This document shows positions 16,882 through 26,360 of a DNA stretch of 64,000 bases, one piece after another (positions within the stretch are counted from its first letter, which is position 1; every line of letters begins with the position of its first letter). The notes under the pieces are model-generated. The model made no database searches and was not told the origin of the DNA. It saw only the letters and a list, made by a program, of their open reading frames with translations. Made by a program: the position numbers and the translations under genes. The stretch lies in the NCBI GenBank assembly GCA_033763995.1, contig JANRJL010000007.1, positions 1-64,000 of the forward strand, given 5' to 3'. The DNA comes from GCA-2737725 sp033763995. GTDB taxonomy: Bacteria > Pseudomonadota > Alphaproteobacteria > Rhodospirillales > Rhodospirillaceae.

Positions 16882-18534
16882 ATGACTCGCGAAGCGATGG
16901 AGTTCGACGTCGTGATTGTCGGCGCTGGCCCCGCCGGGCTGTCGGCGGCCATCCGCCTGAAGCAACTGGCCGCCGCCGCCGAGAAAGAGGTTTCGGTCTG
17001 CGTCATCGAGAAGGGCTCGGAAATCGGCGCGCACATTTTGTCGGGCGCGGTCATCGACCCCATCGCCCTCAATGAACTGATCCCCGATTGGAAGGCCAAG
17101 GGCGCGCCGCTCAACACCGCCGTGAGCGAGGACCAATTCCTGTTCCTGACGGAAACCGGGTCGTGGCGCATTCCGAACCTGCTGATGCCGCCGCTGATGA
17201 ACAACCACGGCAATTACATCGTCAGCTTGGGCAACGTCTGCCGCTGGCTGGGCCAACAGGCCGAAGCCGCCGGCGTTGAAATTTTTCCGGGCTTCGCCGC
17301 GGCCGAGGTGCTGTATGACGATCAAGGCCGCGTGGTCGGCGTCGCCACGGGCGACATGGGTGTCGGCCGCGACGGCGAGAAAACCGAGAACTACGAACCG
17401 GGCATCGAGCTGCGCGCCAAGTACACATTCATCGGCGAAGGCGTGCGCGGCTCGCTCGCCAAGCAGTTGATCGCCAAGTTCGGCCTCGATCGCGACGCCG
17501 ACTTCGCCAAGTTCGGCATCGGCATCAAGGAACTGTGGGAGGTCGATCCCGCCAAGCACAAGCCCGGCCGCGTGGTGCATTCCATGGGCTGGCCGCTCGA
17601 CACATCCACCGGCGGCGGGTCGTTCCTGTATCACCTCGAGAACAATCAGGTGGTCGTGGGCTTCGTCGTTCACCTCAACTACACCAATCCCTATCTGTCG
17701 CCCTTTGAAGAGTTCCAGCGCTTCAAGCATCACCCGGCGATCAAGCCCTTGTTCGAGGGCAGCCGGCGCATCTCCTACGGCGCGCGCGCCATCACCGAAG
17801 GCGGCCTGCAGGCGATCCCCAAGCTGGTGTTCCCCGGCGGCGCGCTGATCGGTTGCTCGGCGGGTTTCATGAACGTGCCGCGCATCAAGGGCAGCCACAA
17901 CGCCATGAAGAGCGGCATGCTGGCGGCCGAAGCCGCCTTTGCCGCCGTCACGACGGGCCGCGCCCAGGACGAGCTTTCGGCTTACCCCGAAGCGCTGCGC
18001 ACAAGCTGGGTCTATAAGGACTTGAAGCGCGTGCGCAACGTGAAACCCATGTGGAGCAAGTTCGGCCTGTTCGGCGGCCTGGCGTTGGGCGGCATCGACA
18101 TGTGGATGAACAATCTTGGCATCGGCCTGCCCTTCACGCTGAAGCACGGCAAGCCCGACCATGCGACCCTGAAACCGGCCGCCGAGAGCACGCCCATCAA
18201 CTATCCCAAACCCGACGGCAAGATTTCCTTCGATCGCTTGTCGTCGGTGTTCATCTCCAACACCAATCACGAGGAAAACCAGCCCATTCACCTGCGCCTG
18301 GCGGACGCCAGCATCCCCATCGCCAAGAACCTGCCGATGTGGGACGAACCGGCGCAGCGCTACTGCCCGGCGGGTGTTTACGAGGTGGTGGACGCCGACG
18401 GCGGCGGAAAACGGTTTCAAATCAACGCGCAAAACTGCGTCCACTGCAAGACCTGCGACATCAAGGACCCCAGCCAGAACATCATTTGGACGGTGCCGCA
18501 GGGCGGCGGCGGGCCCAATTACCCGAACATGTGA
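16882..18534 (+). CDS. etfD: Electron transfer flavoprotein-ubiquinone oxidoreductase
   Basis: A 550-residue ETF-QO, the membrane-bound flavoprotein that passes electrons from ETF (acyl-CoA and dimethylglycine dehydrogenases) to ubiquinone. The FAD dinucleotide fold is DVVIVGAGPAGLSAAIRLKQ at residues 8-27. The FAD/quinone domain carries GAHILSGAVIDP and FIGEGVRGSLAKQL. The C-terminal ferredoxin-type cluster region has Cys residues in CVHCKTCDIKDPSQNI plus the upstream CPAGVY. The upstream open frame is non-coding in character, so ATG 16882 is used. EtfAB are not in the window. Confidence 0.96.
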   Translation: MTREAMEFDVVIVGAGPAGLSAAIRLKQLAAAAEKEVSVCVIEKGSEIGAHILSGAVIDPIALNELIPDWKAKGAPLNTAVSEDQFLFLTETGSWRIPNLLMPPLMNNHGNYIVSLGNVCRWLGQQAEAAGVEIFPGFAAAEVLYDDQGRVVGVATGDMGVGRDGEKTENYEPGIELRAKYTFIGEGVRGSLAKQLIAKFGLDRDADFAKFGIGIKELWEVDPAKHKPGRVVHSMGWPLDTSTGGGSFLYHLENNQVVVGFVVHLNYTNPYLSPFEEFQRFKHHPAIKPLFEGSRRISYGARAITEGGLQAIPKLVFPGGALIGCSAGFMNVPRIKGSHNAMKSGMLAAEAAFAAVTTGRAQDELSAYPEALRTSWVYKDLKRVRNVKPMWSKFGLFGGLALGGIDMWMNNLGIGLPFTLKHGKPDHATLKPAAESTPINYPKPDGKISFDRLSSVFISNTNHEENQPIHLRLADASIPIAKNLPMWDEPAQRYCPAGVYEVVDADGGGKRFQINAQNCVHCKTCDIKDPSQNIIWTVPQGGGGPNYPNM

Positions 18535-18641
18535 GTGGGAATGCCTCTTTTTTGCCGAACGTAACGGCGATTTAAGTGCGCATTTTGCGCGCGCCTGGAT
18601 ATCATTGGCCCATGTTCCTAACGCCTTCATCGAAAGCTCCC

Positions 18642-20357
18642 ATGCGGATTGCCCTGAGAACCACACTGATTGCCGGCCTTTGCAGCGCCGTGGCGCCCTG
18701 GGCGCCGATCATGGCCGCCCAGGCGTCGTCCAACAGTTCCAAGCCCGAGGCCGTCGGCCTCGCCGGGGCCTTGCTGTCGGCGCGCTTTGCGCGGGAAGCC
18801 TCGGACCCCATCACGGCCACCGAGTACTACGGCAAGGCCATGGCGTTGGACCCCAACAATCCGCTGGTCCTGCAACGGTCCTATTCGGTGGCCGCGTCGG
18901 CCGGGAATTTCGACGTCGCCGTGAAGGCCGCCAAGAGCTACTACGACAGCAGCGAAACGCGCCTGCCCTTGGCCGGGCTGTTGCTGGCTATGAGCCACGT
19001 CAAGAAGGGCGAGTACGACCAGGCGTGGCCCTACATCGACGCCATCACGGGCCAGAGTTATCTCAGCTTCGCGTTGCCGATGCTGCGGGCCTGGGCCCAG
19101 GCGCCGCGCGCGACCGCCGACGTCGCCATGGCCGAATTGATCCCGCTGCAGGGCGAGGCCACGGCGGATTTGTTCCGCGTCATGAACGCCCTGCTGAACG
19201 AATTCTACGGCCGCAACGACGACGCGCTGATCCATTACGACTCGCTGGCCTCGCGCATCGAGCGCCAGCCCCTGTCGATCGTGCGCTTGGTGGCCGAGGG
19301 TTACCACCGCCTGGGCAAGACGAAAGAGGTCAAAGGCCTGCTGGAGCGCTTCAACGACGGCCGCGGCGCCGGCGTGGGCATGTTGGGCATGGTCGAGGCC
19401 TTGGCCGATCCCGCGCGCGTGCATAAGAAGGTTTCGGCCGCCGACGGCATGGCGGAGTCGTTCTTCGCGATCTCGCAAATTTTGTCGCAAGGGTCGTCGA
19501 GCCAGTTCCTGGGCGACGTCGCCGTGGCCTACGGCCAGATGGCCATGTACCTGAACCCGGACCTGACGCTGGCGCGCTGGGTTTTGGGCTCCAATTTGGC
19601 CGCCCGCGAACGCTTCGATGAATCGAACGCCGTGCTGGCGGCGGTGAAACGCTCCGATCCGGCCTATCTGGCGTCGCAGGTTCAGATCATCGAGAACCTC
19701 GAGCGCATGGAGCAAAAGGGCGAGGCCTTGACCCAGCTTCAAGCCATCGCGCGCGAATTCCCCAAGACCGGCGAGATCCAAGTCGCCATGGGTGATTTGC
19801 TGCGCCGCGACGAGAAGTTTGTCGATGCCATCGCCGCGTACGACAAGGCCATGGAGATTTATGGCCCCGCCGGCGAGAAAAACTGGGCCTTGCTCTACAC
19901 CCGCGGCATTGCCTTGGAGCGCGCCAAGCAGTGGGACCGCGCCGAGGCCGACTTCAAGCGCGCGCTGGAGATCAACCCCGACCATCCCGACGTGCTGAAC
20001 TATTTGGGCTACTCCTGGATCGACCGCGGCGAGAATCTGGACGAGGCACGACGCTTGATCGAACTGGCCTATGCCAAAAGCCCCGACAACGGTTACATCG
20101 TCGATAGTTTGGGTTGGGCCATGTACCTGGCCGGCGACTACAAGGGCGCTGTTGAAAAGCTGGAGCGCGCGGTGGAACTGCGCCCCGGCGACGCCACGCT
20201 CAACGATCATTTGGGAGACGCCTACTGGAAAGTGGGCCGGCGCAACGAGGCGCGGTTTCAATGGCGCCATGCCCTCACGCTGGACCCCGACGAGAAGCAG
20301 AAAGTCAGCCTGAAGGCAAAGCTTGAACAAGGCCTCGCCGCCAACGAGGCGCCGTAA
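18642..20357 (+). CDS. Secreted or periplasmic tetratricopeptide repeat protein
   Basis: About 571 residues. An N-terminal signal peptide (MRIALRTTLIAGLCSAVAPW, then a Met-Ala-Ala-Gln-Ala cleavage region) is followed by TPR helices throughout. Repeats are clearest at the N-terminus (ITATEYYGKAMALDPNNPLV) and C-terminus (ADFKRALEINPDHPDVLNYL; AVEKLERAVELRPGDATLND). Earlier Met codons at 18576 and 18612 are possible, but 18642 gives the best signal peptide. This TPR-rich protein is common upstream of ispE in Rhodospirillales-like genomes. It probably acts as a scaffold; no enzyme domain is seen. Confidence 0.85.
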   Translation: MRIALRTTLIAGLCSAVAPWAPIMAAQASSNSSKPEAVGLAGALLSARFAREASDPITATEYYGKAMALDPNNPLVLQRSYSVAASAGNFDVAVKAAKSYYDSSETRLPLAGLLLAMSHVKKGEYDQAWPYIDAITGQSYLSFALPMLRAWAQAPRATADVAMAELIPLQGEATADLFRVMNALLNEFYGRNDDALIHYDSLASRIERQPLSIVRLVAEGYHRLGKTKEVKGLLERFNDGRGAGVGMLGMVEALADPARVHKKVSAADGMAESFFAISQILSQGSSSQFLGDVAVAYGQMAMYLNPDLTLARWVLGSNLAARERFDESNAVLAAVKRSDPAYLASQVQIIENLERMEQKGEALTQLQAIAREFPKTGEIQVAMGDLLRRDEKFVDAIAAYDKAMEIYGPAGEKNWALLYTRGIALERAKQWDRAEADFKRALEINPDHPDVLNYLGYSWIDRGENLDEARRLIELAYAKSPDNGYIVDSLGWAMYLAGDYKGAVEKLERAVELRPGDATLNDHLGDAYWKVGRRNEARFQWRHALTLDPDEKQKVSLKAKLEQGLAANEAP

Positions 20358-20384
20358 GGCCGCGACGAAAGGCTCCCGTGCGCC

Positions 20385-21296
20385 GTGACGACGACTGTGC
20401 GCGTTTTCGCTCCGGCGAAGATCAATCTGTTCCTTCATGTCACGGGGCGTCGGGCCGACGGCTATCATCTGCTGGACTCCCTGGCGGCCTTTGCCGACAT
20501 CGGCGATGACGTCACCGTCACGGCGGACGACAAGTTCTCGGTCTCCCTCTCGGGGCCCTTTGCCGACGCGCTGACCGATTCGGACGCGAATTCGTGCCTG
20601 CGCGCGGCGCGATTCGCGGCTGACCTTGCTCGGCCCCCGACGGGACGGATCCCAAGCGGCGCGCGAATATCTCTCGTGAAGAATTTGCCGGTCGCAGCGG
20701 GACTGGGCGGCGGGTCCACCGATGCCGCCGCGACGCTGTTGGCCTGCCGGGCGCTTTGGAACATCCGGGCTCTGCCGTCCGATGCCGACGTCGCCGGCGC
20801 CCTGGGCGCCGACGTGCCGGTGTGCCTGCGGGCACGCGCCACGATGCTGCGCGGCATCGGCGAGCAACTTGAAGACGCGCCGGCCCTGCCGCCCTGCGCC
20901 GTGGTGCTGGTTAATCCGGGTGTGGCTTTGCCGACGGCGGATGTTTTCAAGGCCTTCTCCGGATCGTTTTCGAGGGCCGTGACCGCCATGCCCGCGCGCT
21001 GGGACAGCACGGACGCTCTCGCCAATTTTCTGCGCCTCCAGCGCAATGATCTGACCGCCGCAGCCCGCACTCTGGCGCCCGAGATCGGCACCGTGCTGTC
21101 GCTCCTCGCGCAAGAGTCCCATTGCCGGCTCGCGCGCATGTCGGGCTCGGGCGCCACCTGCTACGGGCTTTTTGCCGAGGCCACGGCAGCCGAACGGGCG
21201 GCCCGCCGCATCGCCCAGGCCCGCCCCCGCTGGTGGGTGAAGGCCGGCCGGTTGGCCGAATTTCCCGACGAAGCCCGCGTGATCCCAGGCCCATGA
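20385..21296 (+). CDS. ispE: 4-diphosphocytidyl-2-C-methyl-D-erythritol kinase
   Basis: A 303-residue GHMP kinase catalysing the ATP-dependent phosphorylation step of the non-mevalonate (MEP) isoprenoid pathway. Motifs are the N-terminal APAKINLFLHVTGRRADGYH, the ATP loop PVAAGLGGGSTDAAATL and the C-terminal MSGSGATCYGLF. The start codon is GTG at 20385; no earlier start keeps the conserved N-terminus in place. It follows the TPR gene by 27 nt on the same strand and is probably cotranscribed with it. Confidence 0.97.
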   Translation: MTTTVRVFAPAKINLFLHVTGRRADGYHLLDSLAAFADIGDDVTVTADDKFSVSLSGPFADALTDSDANSCLRAARFAADLARPPTGRIPSGARISLVKNLPVAAGLGGGSTDAAATLLACRALWNIRALPSDADVAGALGADVPVCLRARATMLRGIGEQLEDAPALPPCAVVLVNPGVALPTADVFKAFSGSFSRAVTAMPARWDSTDALANFLRLQRNDLTAAARTLAPEIGTVLSLLAQESHCRLARMSGSGATCYGLFAEATAAERAARRIAQARPRWWVKAGRLAEFPDEARVIPGP

Positions 21297-21348
21297 GTTC
21301 CCCATTCTGTGAATTGCACGACCGGCGGCGATTGCTATGGTGCGCCCC

Positions 21349-23478
21349 ATGACATCCATCATCACAGTCTTGCGCGCCGCCGTGCCGGCAGCGCTTCTGG
21401 TCCTGGCGCCGTTCGCGGCAAGCGCGCAGTCGGGCTCGGCCCCCCAGGTCGTCACCGAGCATTCCCGGGCGACGTTGATGCTGTCCAAATCCGTGGCCAC
21501 GCCCGGCGAGACCCTCTGGGCGGCGCTGAAGCTGGAACTGGATCCCGGCTGGCACACCTATTGGCGCAACTCGGGTGACTCCGGCTTGGCGGGCTCCATC
21601 ACCTGGACGCTGCCCGAAGGCGTGAGCGCGGGCGAGATCGCATGGCCGACACCGGAGCGCGTGCCCTACGGCCCGCTGATGAACTTCGGCTACAGCGACA
21701 AAGTCATCCTGCCGGTGCCGCTGACGGTTGCGCCCGGTGCCACGGCGCCGCGAACACTCAGCCTCGAGGCCAAGGCCATGTGGCTGGTATGCGCCGACAT
21801 CTGCATCCCCGACGAGGGCGGCTTTGCCATCACGCTCAACGTTGATGCCGCGGGAACGGCGTCGATCGATGCCGCTGAAATCGAAGGCGCGCTGGCGGCC
21901 CTGCCGCAGCCCGCCCCTTGGCCGGTCGCGCTGTCCAAGGCTAACGGCACCGTCGTCGTGACCGCCGGTCCGGGTGTCGCGATCGCGGACAGTTCCACTG
22001 TCACCTATTTTCCCTATGACGGCGGCCTCATCGACAATGCCGCACCGCAGACCGTCGAGAAAAACGCAGATCGACTGACGGTGTCCGTCGCCGAGGCGCC
22101 CTTGCCGCTCGATCTGCCGGCGCAAACCGGCGGACTTCTGGTGATGAGCCCCGAGCAACCGGAAGCGTCGCCCATCGCCTATAGCTTCACCGCTGCCGCG
22201 CCGGCCATGGCCGACGCAACGCCCCTCGCCGCCCCGCAAACCGAACCCGCCGGCCTGGTGCTGGCGATTGCCTTCGCGTTCCTCGGCGGCTTGATTCTCA
22301 ACCTGATGCCCTGCGTGCTGCCCGTGCTGGCCATGAAGGCGCTGAGCCTCGTCGGCCAGGGCGATAACGCCGCCGCCCAGCGACGCCGCGACGGTTTGCT
22401 TTATACGCTGGGCGTCATGGTCACCTTCGGCGCGCTCGCCGTGGGGCTGCTCGCCTTGCGTGCCGCCGGCGCCGAAATCGGCTGGGGTTTTCAATTGCAG
22501 TCGCCCGCGTTCGTTCTCGTCCTGGTCTATGTGCTGATGGCGCTGGGCTTCAGCCTGTCGGGCGTGTTCACCATCGGCGGCGGCATCATGGGCGCGGGCC
22601 AAGGACTGACGCAACGCGGCGGCGGTGCCGGCGCTTTCTTCACCGGCGCCTTGGCGGTGGTGGTGGCCACGCCTTGCACGGCGCCCTTCATGGGCGTCGC
22701 CATGGGGTTCGCCATGACCCAACCGCCGCTGGATATGTTCGTCGTGTTCCAGGGACTCGCCTTGGGCTTGGCCGCGCCCTTTCTGGCGTTGAGTTTCGCG
22801 CCGCGTTTGGCCGCGCTCTTGCCCAAGCCCGGCGCATGGATGGACCGCTTCAAGCAAGTTCTCGCTTTCCCCATGTATGCCTCGGCGGCCTGGCTGGTGT
22901 GGGTGCTCTCGCAACAACTGGGGCCCGAAGGTTTTGCCGCGGCCATGGCCGGTGTCGTGCTGATCGGCATGGCGGCCTGGACGTGGGGACTGATCCAAGA
23001 CGCCGCCCAAGCGACCGCGCGGCGCCCGAGGCTCGGCATCGTGACGGGCCTTGCGGCACTCATCGCCGCCGCCGGCTTGGTCGGCGCGGTGGCCGATGCA
23101 CCCGGCATCGGCGCGCGCGCGACGGCGAGCGAGGATGCGGGCATCGAGCCCTATTCGGCCGCGCGCCTCGAGACCTTGCGTGGCGAAGGCAAGGCGGTGT
23201 TCGTCAACTTCACGGCGGCCTGGTGCATCACCTGCCTGATGAACGAGCGCGTGGCGCTGAACACGCCCGAAGTCAAAGCCGCCTTCGCGAAGGGCGACAT
23301 CGTTTACCTCAAGGCCGACTGGACCAACCGCGACCCCGCCATCACGGCGGCGCTGGCGGCCTTCGGGCGTCACGGCGTGCCGCTCTATGTGCTCTATCCG
23401 GCGGGCGGCGGCGCAGCGCAGGTGCTGCCGCAACTCCTCACGGCGGGCAGCGTTTTGGCCGCGCTCGGCCCAAAATAG
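21349..23478 (+). CDS. Thiol:disulfide interchange protein, DsbD/ScsB-like
   Basis: A protein of about 709 residues. The order is a signal peptide, an N-terminal periplasmic DsbD-like domain (residues about 30-270, GWHTYWRNSGDSGLAGSITW), an eight-helix DsbD transmembrane domain with two redox Cys (NLMPCVLPVLAMK and VVVATPCTAPFMG), and a C-terminal thioredoxin domain with WCITC. The protein carries electrons from cytoplasmic thioredoxin across the inner membrane to reduce periplasmic disulfides. The N-terminal domain resembles ScsB-type proteins more than classical DsbD. ATG 21349 is preferred to 21337 on signal-peptide shape. Confidence 0.92.
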   Translation: MTSIITVLRAAVPAALLVLAPFAASAQSGSAPQVVTEHSRATLMLSKSVATPGETLWAALKLELDPGWHTYWRNSGDSGLAGSITWTLPEGVSAGEIAWPTPERVPYGPLMNFGYSDKVILPVPLTVAPGATAPRTLSLEAKAMWLVCADICIPDEGGFAITLNVDAAGTASIDAAEIEGALAALPQPAPWPVALSKANGTVVVTAGPGVAIADSSTVTYFPYDGGLIDNAAPQTVEKNADRLTVSVAEAPLPLDLPAQTGGLLVMSPEQPEASPIAYSFTAAAPAMADATPLAAPQTEPAGLVLAIAFAFLGGLILNLMPCVLPVLAMKALSLVGQGDNAAAQRRRDGLLYTLGVMVTFGALAVGLLALRAAGAEIGWGFQLQSPAFVLVLVYVLMALGFSLSGVFTIGGGIMGAGQGLTQRGGGAGAFFTGALAVVVATPCTAPFMGVAMGFAMTQPPLDMFVVFQGLALGLAAPFLALSFAPRLAALLPKPGAWMDRFKQVLAFPMYASAAWLVWVLSQQLGPEGFAAAMAGVVLIGMAAWTWGLIQDAAQATARRPRLGIVTGLAALIAAAGLVGAVADAPGIGARATASEDAGIEPYSAARLETLRGEGKAVFVNFTAAWCITCLMNERVALNTPEVKAAFAKGDIVYLKADWTNRDPAITAALAAFGRHGVPLYVLYPAGGGAAQVLPQLLTAGSVLAALGPK

Positions 23479-23579
23479 AGCCGAATTCCGAGGGTTGCAG
23501 TGCCCCGGCCATGTGGCTATGTTGCCGCCCCGTCCAAGGGTTCCGGCCGTTTCGCACGCTGGTGAACCCCTTCTGGTGG

Positions 23580-23654
23580 TGGGGCGTCGCCAAGCGGTAA
23601 GGCAGCGGTTTTTGGTACCGCCATTCCCAGGTTCGAATCCTGGCGCCCCAGCCA
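23580..23654 (+). tRNA. tRNA-Gln (anticodon UUG)
   Basis: A complete cloverleaf. The acceptor stem TGGGGCG (23580-23586) pairs with CGCCCCA (23644-23650). The anticodon stem GCGGT/ACCGC encloses the loop TTTTGGT with anticodon TTG. The T arm is CCAGG-TTCGAAT-CCTGG. The discriminator G and the CCA end (23652-23654) are encoded in DNA. It is the last core-type feature before the recombinase island and is a plausible integration landmark. Confidence 0.96.
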
Positions 23655-23894
23655 ATCTTCACAGCAACTGCCTGTTCTCTCCATGATGCCTCGCAAAGGT
23701 CCCGATTTCGCGGGGTTTCGCGGGCTATTGTCTGCTCGCCTTCCGGAGAATTCGGCGCGATGGCCTCTTTGAGGCCGAGACGGCCGGATTTTCTCCGCTC
23801 TCTGATTTGGGGGTAGGCGACTTCGCCCATATTGCACTCAAGAATGATAACGTGAGGCACTTATCGCGCCGGGATGTTGCGGTGCGACATACCG

Positions 23895-23908
23895 AGGTTC
23901 GAATCCTG
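23895..23908. repeat. 14-bp copy of tRNA-Gln T-arm
   Basis: AGGTTCGAATCCTG at 23895-23908 exactly repeats 23629-23642 of the tRNA-Gln T arm. The flanks differ and no cloverleaf can be built around the second copy. It may be a leftover of recombination at the tRNA. A 14-bp match within 270 bp is very unlikely by chance. Confidence 0.6.
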
Positions 23909-23959
23909 ATGGGTTAAGGAACCCAACAGGTGCGAAAAGACTATGGCGGCGCTCTGAAC

Positions 23960-23984
23960 GTGCATGTTGCTCAGCAACATGCAC
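23960..23984. repeat. 25-bp near-perfect palindrome beside recombinase gene
   Basis: The arms GTGCATGTTGCT and AGCAACATGCAC are perfect 12-bp inverted repeats around a single central C. It lies 18 bp beyond the stop of the serine recombinase gene. It lacks a T-run, so an intrinsic terminator is less likely than a protein-binding or attachment site. Confidence 0.6.
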
Positions 23985-24002
23985 ACAGTTCTGCGCGGTG
24001 AC

Positions 24003-25703
24003 TCAGATCGTTGGGAAGCCGAAGGCGTTACGTTGCTGCGCCCAGTCTATGGGTACGTACTTGCGCAGCTGTTTTACGGTGAGGCTGGGCGGTTGCCGCC
24101 CTTGAAGAATAGCGATCGTGATGTCGGGCGCGAGGAACGCGATCGGTATTACGGACTGAACGAACTTGCGGTCAACTTTGGCTTCAAGACCCATGTCCGC
24201 GGTGGATCGACCAGCGATGAACTCGGCATTCCATCGGTGCGCCCTCTTTAGGGTCTCGATCATGGCGTGGTTGGGCTTGGCGATTCTTGGGTCGTAGCTG
24301 AACTCGCCGATGAGCAGTCTTTTTTCTCGACCGCTGCGCTTGAGCGCCGCGTTTACCTTTATCTCAATCGGATGTCCCTGGTCGGCATCGATAGAACCAG
24401 AGAGTTTGAGAGCAGTCCGGAGTCGTGCCCGGTTGAGGGTGAGCTTGACGTTGTCCCCTCCCACGACCACCTGCACGACCATTTGCCTAATGAACTCATG
24501 GGCATCAGACTTGGACATGCTGGCCCATTTTGAGTGCAGCTCTTTGGCGGCTGTGACAATAGCGGCTCTCTCGCCGGCCAATGTGGCCTGGGTTTCTAGC
24601 TCGGCGATCAGGCGCTTGGGGTTCTCTAGGAGTTGCCCAATCTGAGTTGAGACCAGCCCTTCGATCTCTGCGGCAGGCAACCGCTTGATCACACCCACCT
24701 TATCCGGTTGGTCCTGCAGCAACGGCTGGGCGACATAGTAGCGGTAGCGCACGCCGCGCTTGACGCTGTGGGTGGCCGTGAGCCGGTTGTCACGGTCGTC
24801 ATAGATCAAGCCACCCAGCAGACTAGGCTCCTTAGCGTTCCGGCCCATCTCTTTGTCGACCTCGTTTTCTGCCAGAGCCTGCTGGACCAGGTTCCACTGG
24901 TATGTACTGATAATTGGCTCGTGGGCCCCGGGGTATGACTTGCCTTTGTGGACTGCCTCTCCCAGGTAGGATCGATTGTTCAGGACGTAGTAAATATGCC
25001 CCCGGGTGAAGACCACGCCACCCGCGTCTTTGCCCTTACTGAGCCTACGTTTGGTTCTCAAGCCTCGAAGTTTGAGCTCGGTCTGAAGGGTCCGGACGGA
25101 GCGTAGCTCCAGGTACAGATCAAAGATCCTGCGGACGGTCTTGGCCTCTTCGGGGTTAATCACATACCGCTTGTCCTTGACGTCATAGCCCAGGGCGACC
25201 GAGCCCCCCATCCACATGCCTTTCTTGCGGGAGGCGGCGATCTTGTCCCGGACGCGCTCAGCCGACACCTCCCGCTCGAACTGCGCGAAGGACAGCAGCA
25301 CGTTGAGCGTCAACCGCCCCATGGAGTTGGTGGTATTGAACTGCTGGGTGACCGAGACAAAGGACACCCCTTGCTCGTCGAAGGTCTCCACTATCTTGGC
25401 GAAGTCTGAAAGGGACCGGGTCAGACGGTCCACTTTATATACGACCACCACATCGACCTTATGGTCTCTGATATCAGCCATCAGCTGGACGAGCCCCGGC
25501 CGATCCATGTTGCCGCCGGAAAAGCCGCCGTCGTCATAGGCCGTGGGCAGGGCCACCCACCCCTCGTGCTTCTGGCTCAGGATGAAGGCCTCACAGGCCT
25601 CCCGTTGGGCATCCAGTGTGTTGAACTGCTGCTCCAACCCCTCCTCAGTGGACTTGCGGGTATAAACCGCGCACTTCATGACTTTCTTGGACTCAGAGGA
25701 CAT
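24003..25703 (-). CDS. Large serine recombinase (site-specific integrase)
   Basis: A 566-residue large serine recombinase. The N-terminal resolvase domain has the catalytic Ser18 in CAVYTRKST, then FNTLDAQREAC, DGGFSGGNMDRPGL and VVYKVDRLTRSLSDFA. A recombinase domain (GYDVKDKRYVINPEEA onward) and a zinc-ribbon/coiled-coil C-terminal region follow. The start at 25703 has an AGGAGG site 7 nt upstream and overlaps the DUF2924 gene by 11 nt, so the pair is translationally coupled. Such enzymes integrate and excise mobile elements at att sites. Its position next to tRNA-Gln marks the left part of an island. Confidence 0.93.
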   Translation of the reverse strand: MSSESKKVMKCAVYTRKSTEEGLEQQFNTLDAQREACEAFILSQKHEGWVALPTAYDDGGFSGGNMDRPGLVQLMADIRDHKVDVVVVYKVDRLTRSLSDFAKIVETFDEQGVSFVSVTQQFNTTNSMGRLTLNVLLSFAQFEREVSAERVRDKIAASRKKGMWMGGSVALGYDVKDKRYVINPEEAKTVRRIFDLYLELRSVRTLQTELKLRGLRTKRRLSKGKDAGGVVFTRGHIYYVLNNRSYLGEAVHKGKSYPGAHEPIISTYQWNLVQQALAENEVDKEMGRNAKEPSLLGGLIYDDRDNRLTATHSVKRGVRYRYYVAQPLLQDQPDKVGVIKRLPAAEIEGLVSTQIGQLLENPKRLIAELETQATLAGERAAIVTAAKELHSKWASMSKSDAHEFIRQMVVQVVVGGDNVKLTLNRARLRTALKLSGSIDADQGHPIEIKVNAALKRSGREKRLLIGEFSYDPRIAKPNHAMIETLKRAHRWNAEFIAGRSTADMGLEAKVDRKFVQSVIPIAFLAPDITIAILQGRQPPSLTVKQLRKYVPIDWAQQRNAFGFPTI

Positions 25704-26247
25704 GAGGCGCCTCCTGACCCTGAACCACCGCCCCACCCCCACGTCGCGGAGCATCTGGGGTTGTGAGATCGACCACGAACTTGGGGTTTGGCGACCCTAC
25801 TGAAGAATCTCTGCCCGCGCGCTTCAGTCCGAAGAACAGCGGACCGGACCAGCGGGTGCCGGTGATCTTCCTCGCGATCTCTGAGAGGCTGGCATACCGC
25901 TGACCGCCGTAGCTGTATCCCCCATCCACCACCTCGACCTCGTGGGTCGTGCCCTGATACTCTCGCAGCAACTTCGAGCCTTCGCGGAGCCGCGTGGGCG
26001 CTGGTCTGGCTGGACCCATCAGTTGACCCGGTGACAGCTCTAGACGCCGGGCGATCGACGCCAGCAGTCGAGGACCACCTTGTTCTTGAAGCCGATACGC
26101 GATGGCGCGGACGAGGTAGTCGCGGCGTGCAGCAGGAGAAGTTTCCTGCTTATAGAGTTCGCTCCACTGCTGTTTCAGCTCGGCGAGCGGAAGTTTTTGC
26201 AGATCCTCGATCTTATTGGCTGTCTCACATGGCGGGCTTGCGGGCAT
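25693..26247 (-). CDS. DUF2924 domain-containing protein
   Basis: A 184-residue protein of the DUF2924 family. Visible motifs are KIEDLQKLPLAELKQQWSEL at the N-terminus, YLVRAIAYRLQEQGG, and the C-terminal YSYGGQRYASLSEIARKITG, a small fold found in mobile-element proteins. DUF2924 genes regularly sit directly upstream of large serine recombinases in alphaproteobacteria, as here, and probably act with the integrase; the mechanism is unknown. The start at 26247 follows an AAAGGAG site. An upstream in-frame Met (26271) is less likely. Confidence 0.88.
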   Translation of the reverse strand: MPASPPCETANKIEDLQKLPLAELKQQWSELYKQETSPAARRDYLVRAIAYRLQEQGGPRLLASIARRLELSPGQLMGPARPAPTRLREGSKLLREYQGTTHEVEVVDGGYSYGGQRYASLSEIARKITGTRWSGPLFFGLKRAGRDSSVGSPNPKFVVDLTTPDAPRRGGGAVVQGQEAPHVL

Positions 26248-26360
26248 GGTTGGACTCCTTTCGCCCCACATGCACGCTCTCTTTGGCCGGCAATGCCAGT
26301 CAATTTACACAACTCGGATCGACTTCTGTCGGCCAAGCCCGAGTTTGTGCCGCATTGGGA

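Noticed and set aside
18627..21557. Very long minus-strand open frame of 976 residues, and a similar 902-residue frame at 20947-23655
   Set aside because: They run antisense through the TPR, ispE and dsbD-like genes, which have clear family motifs. Long antisense frames are common in high-GC DNA, and their translations are Arg/His/Gly-rich with no domain.
23830..23915. A second tRNA after tRNA-Gln suggested by a T-loop-like sequence
   Set aside because: Only the T arm matches; no acceptor, D or anticodon stems can be paired, so it is treated as a short repeat.
24267..25766. Plus-strand frames through the recombinase gene
   Set aside because: They are antisense to a recombinase with a full catalytic motif set and carry no domain of their own.
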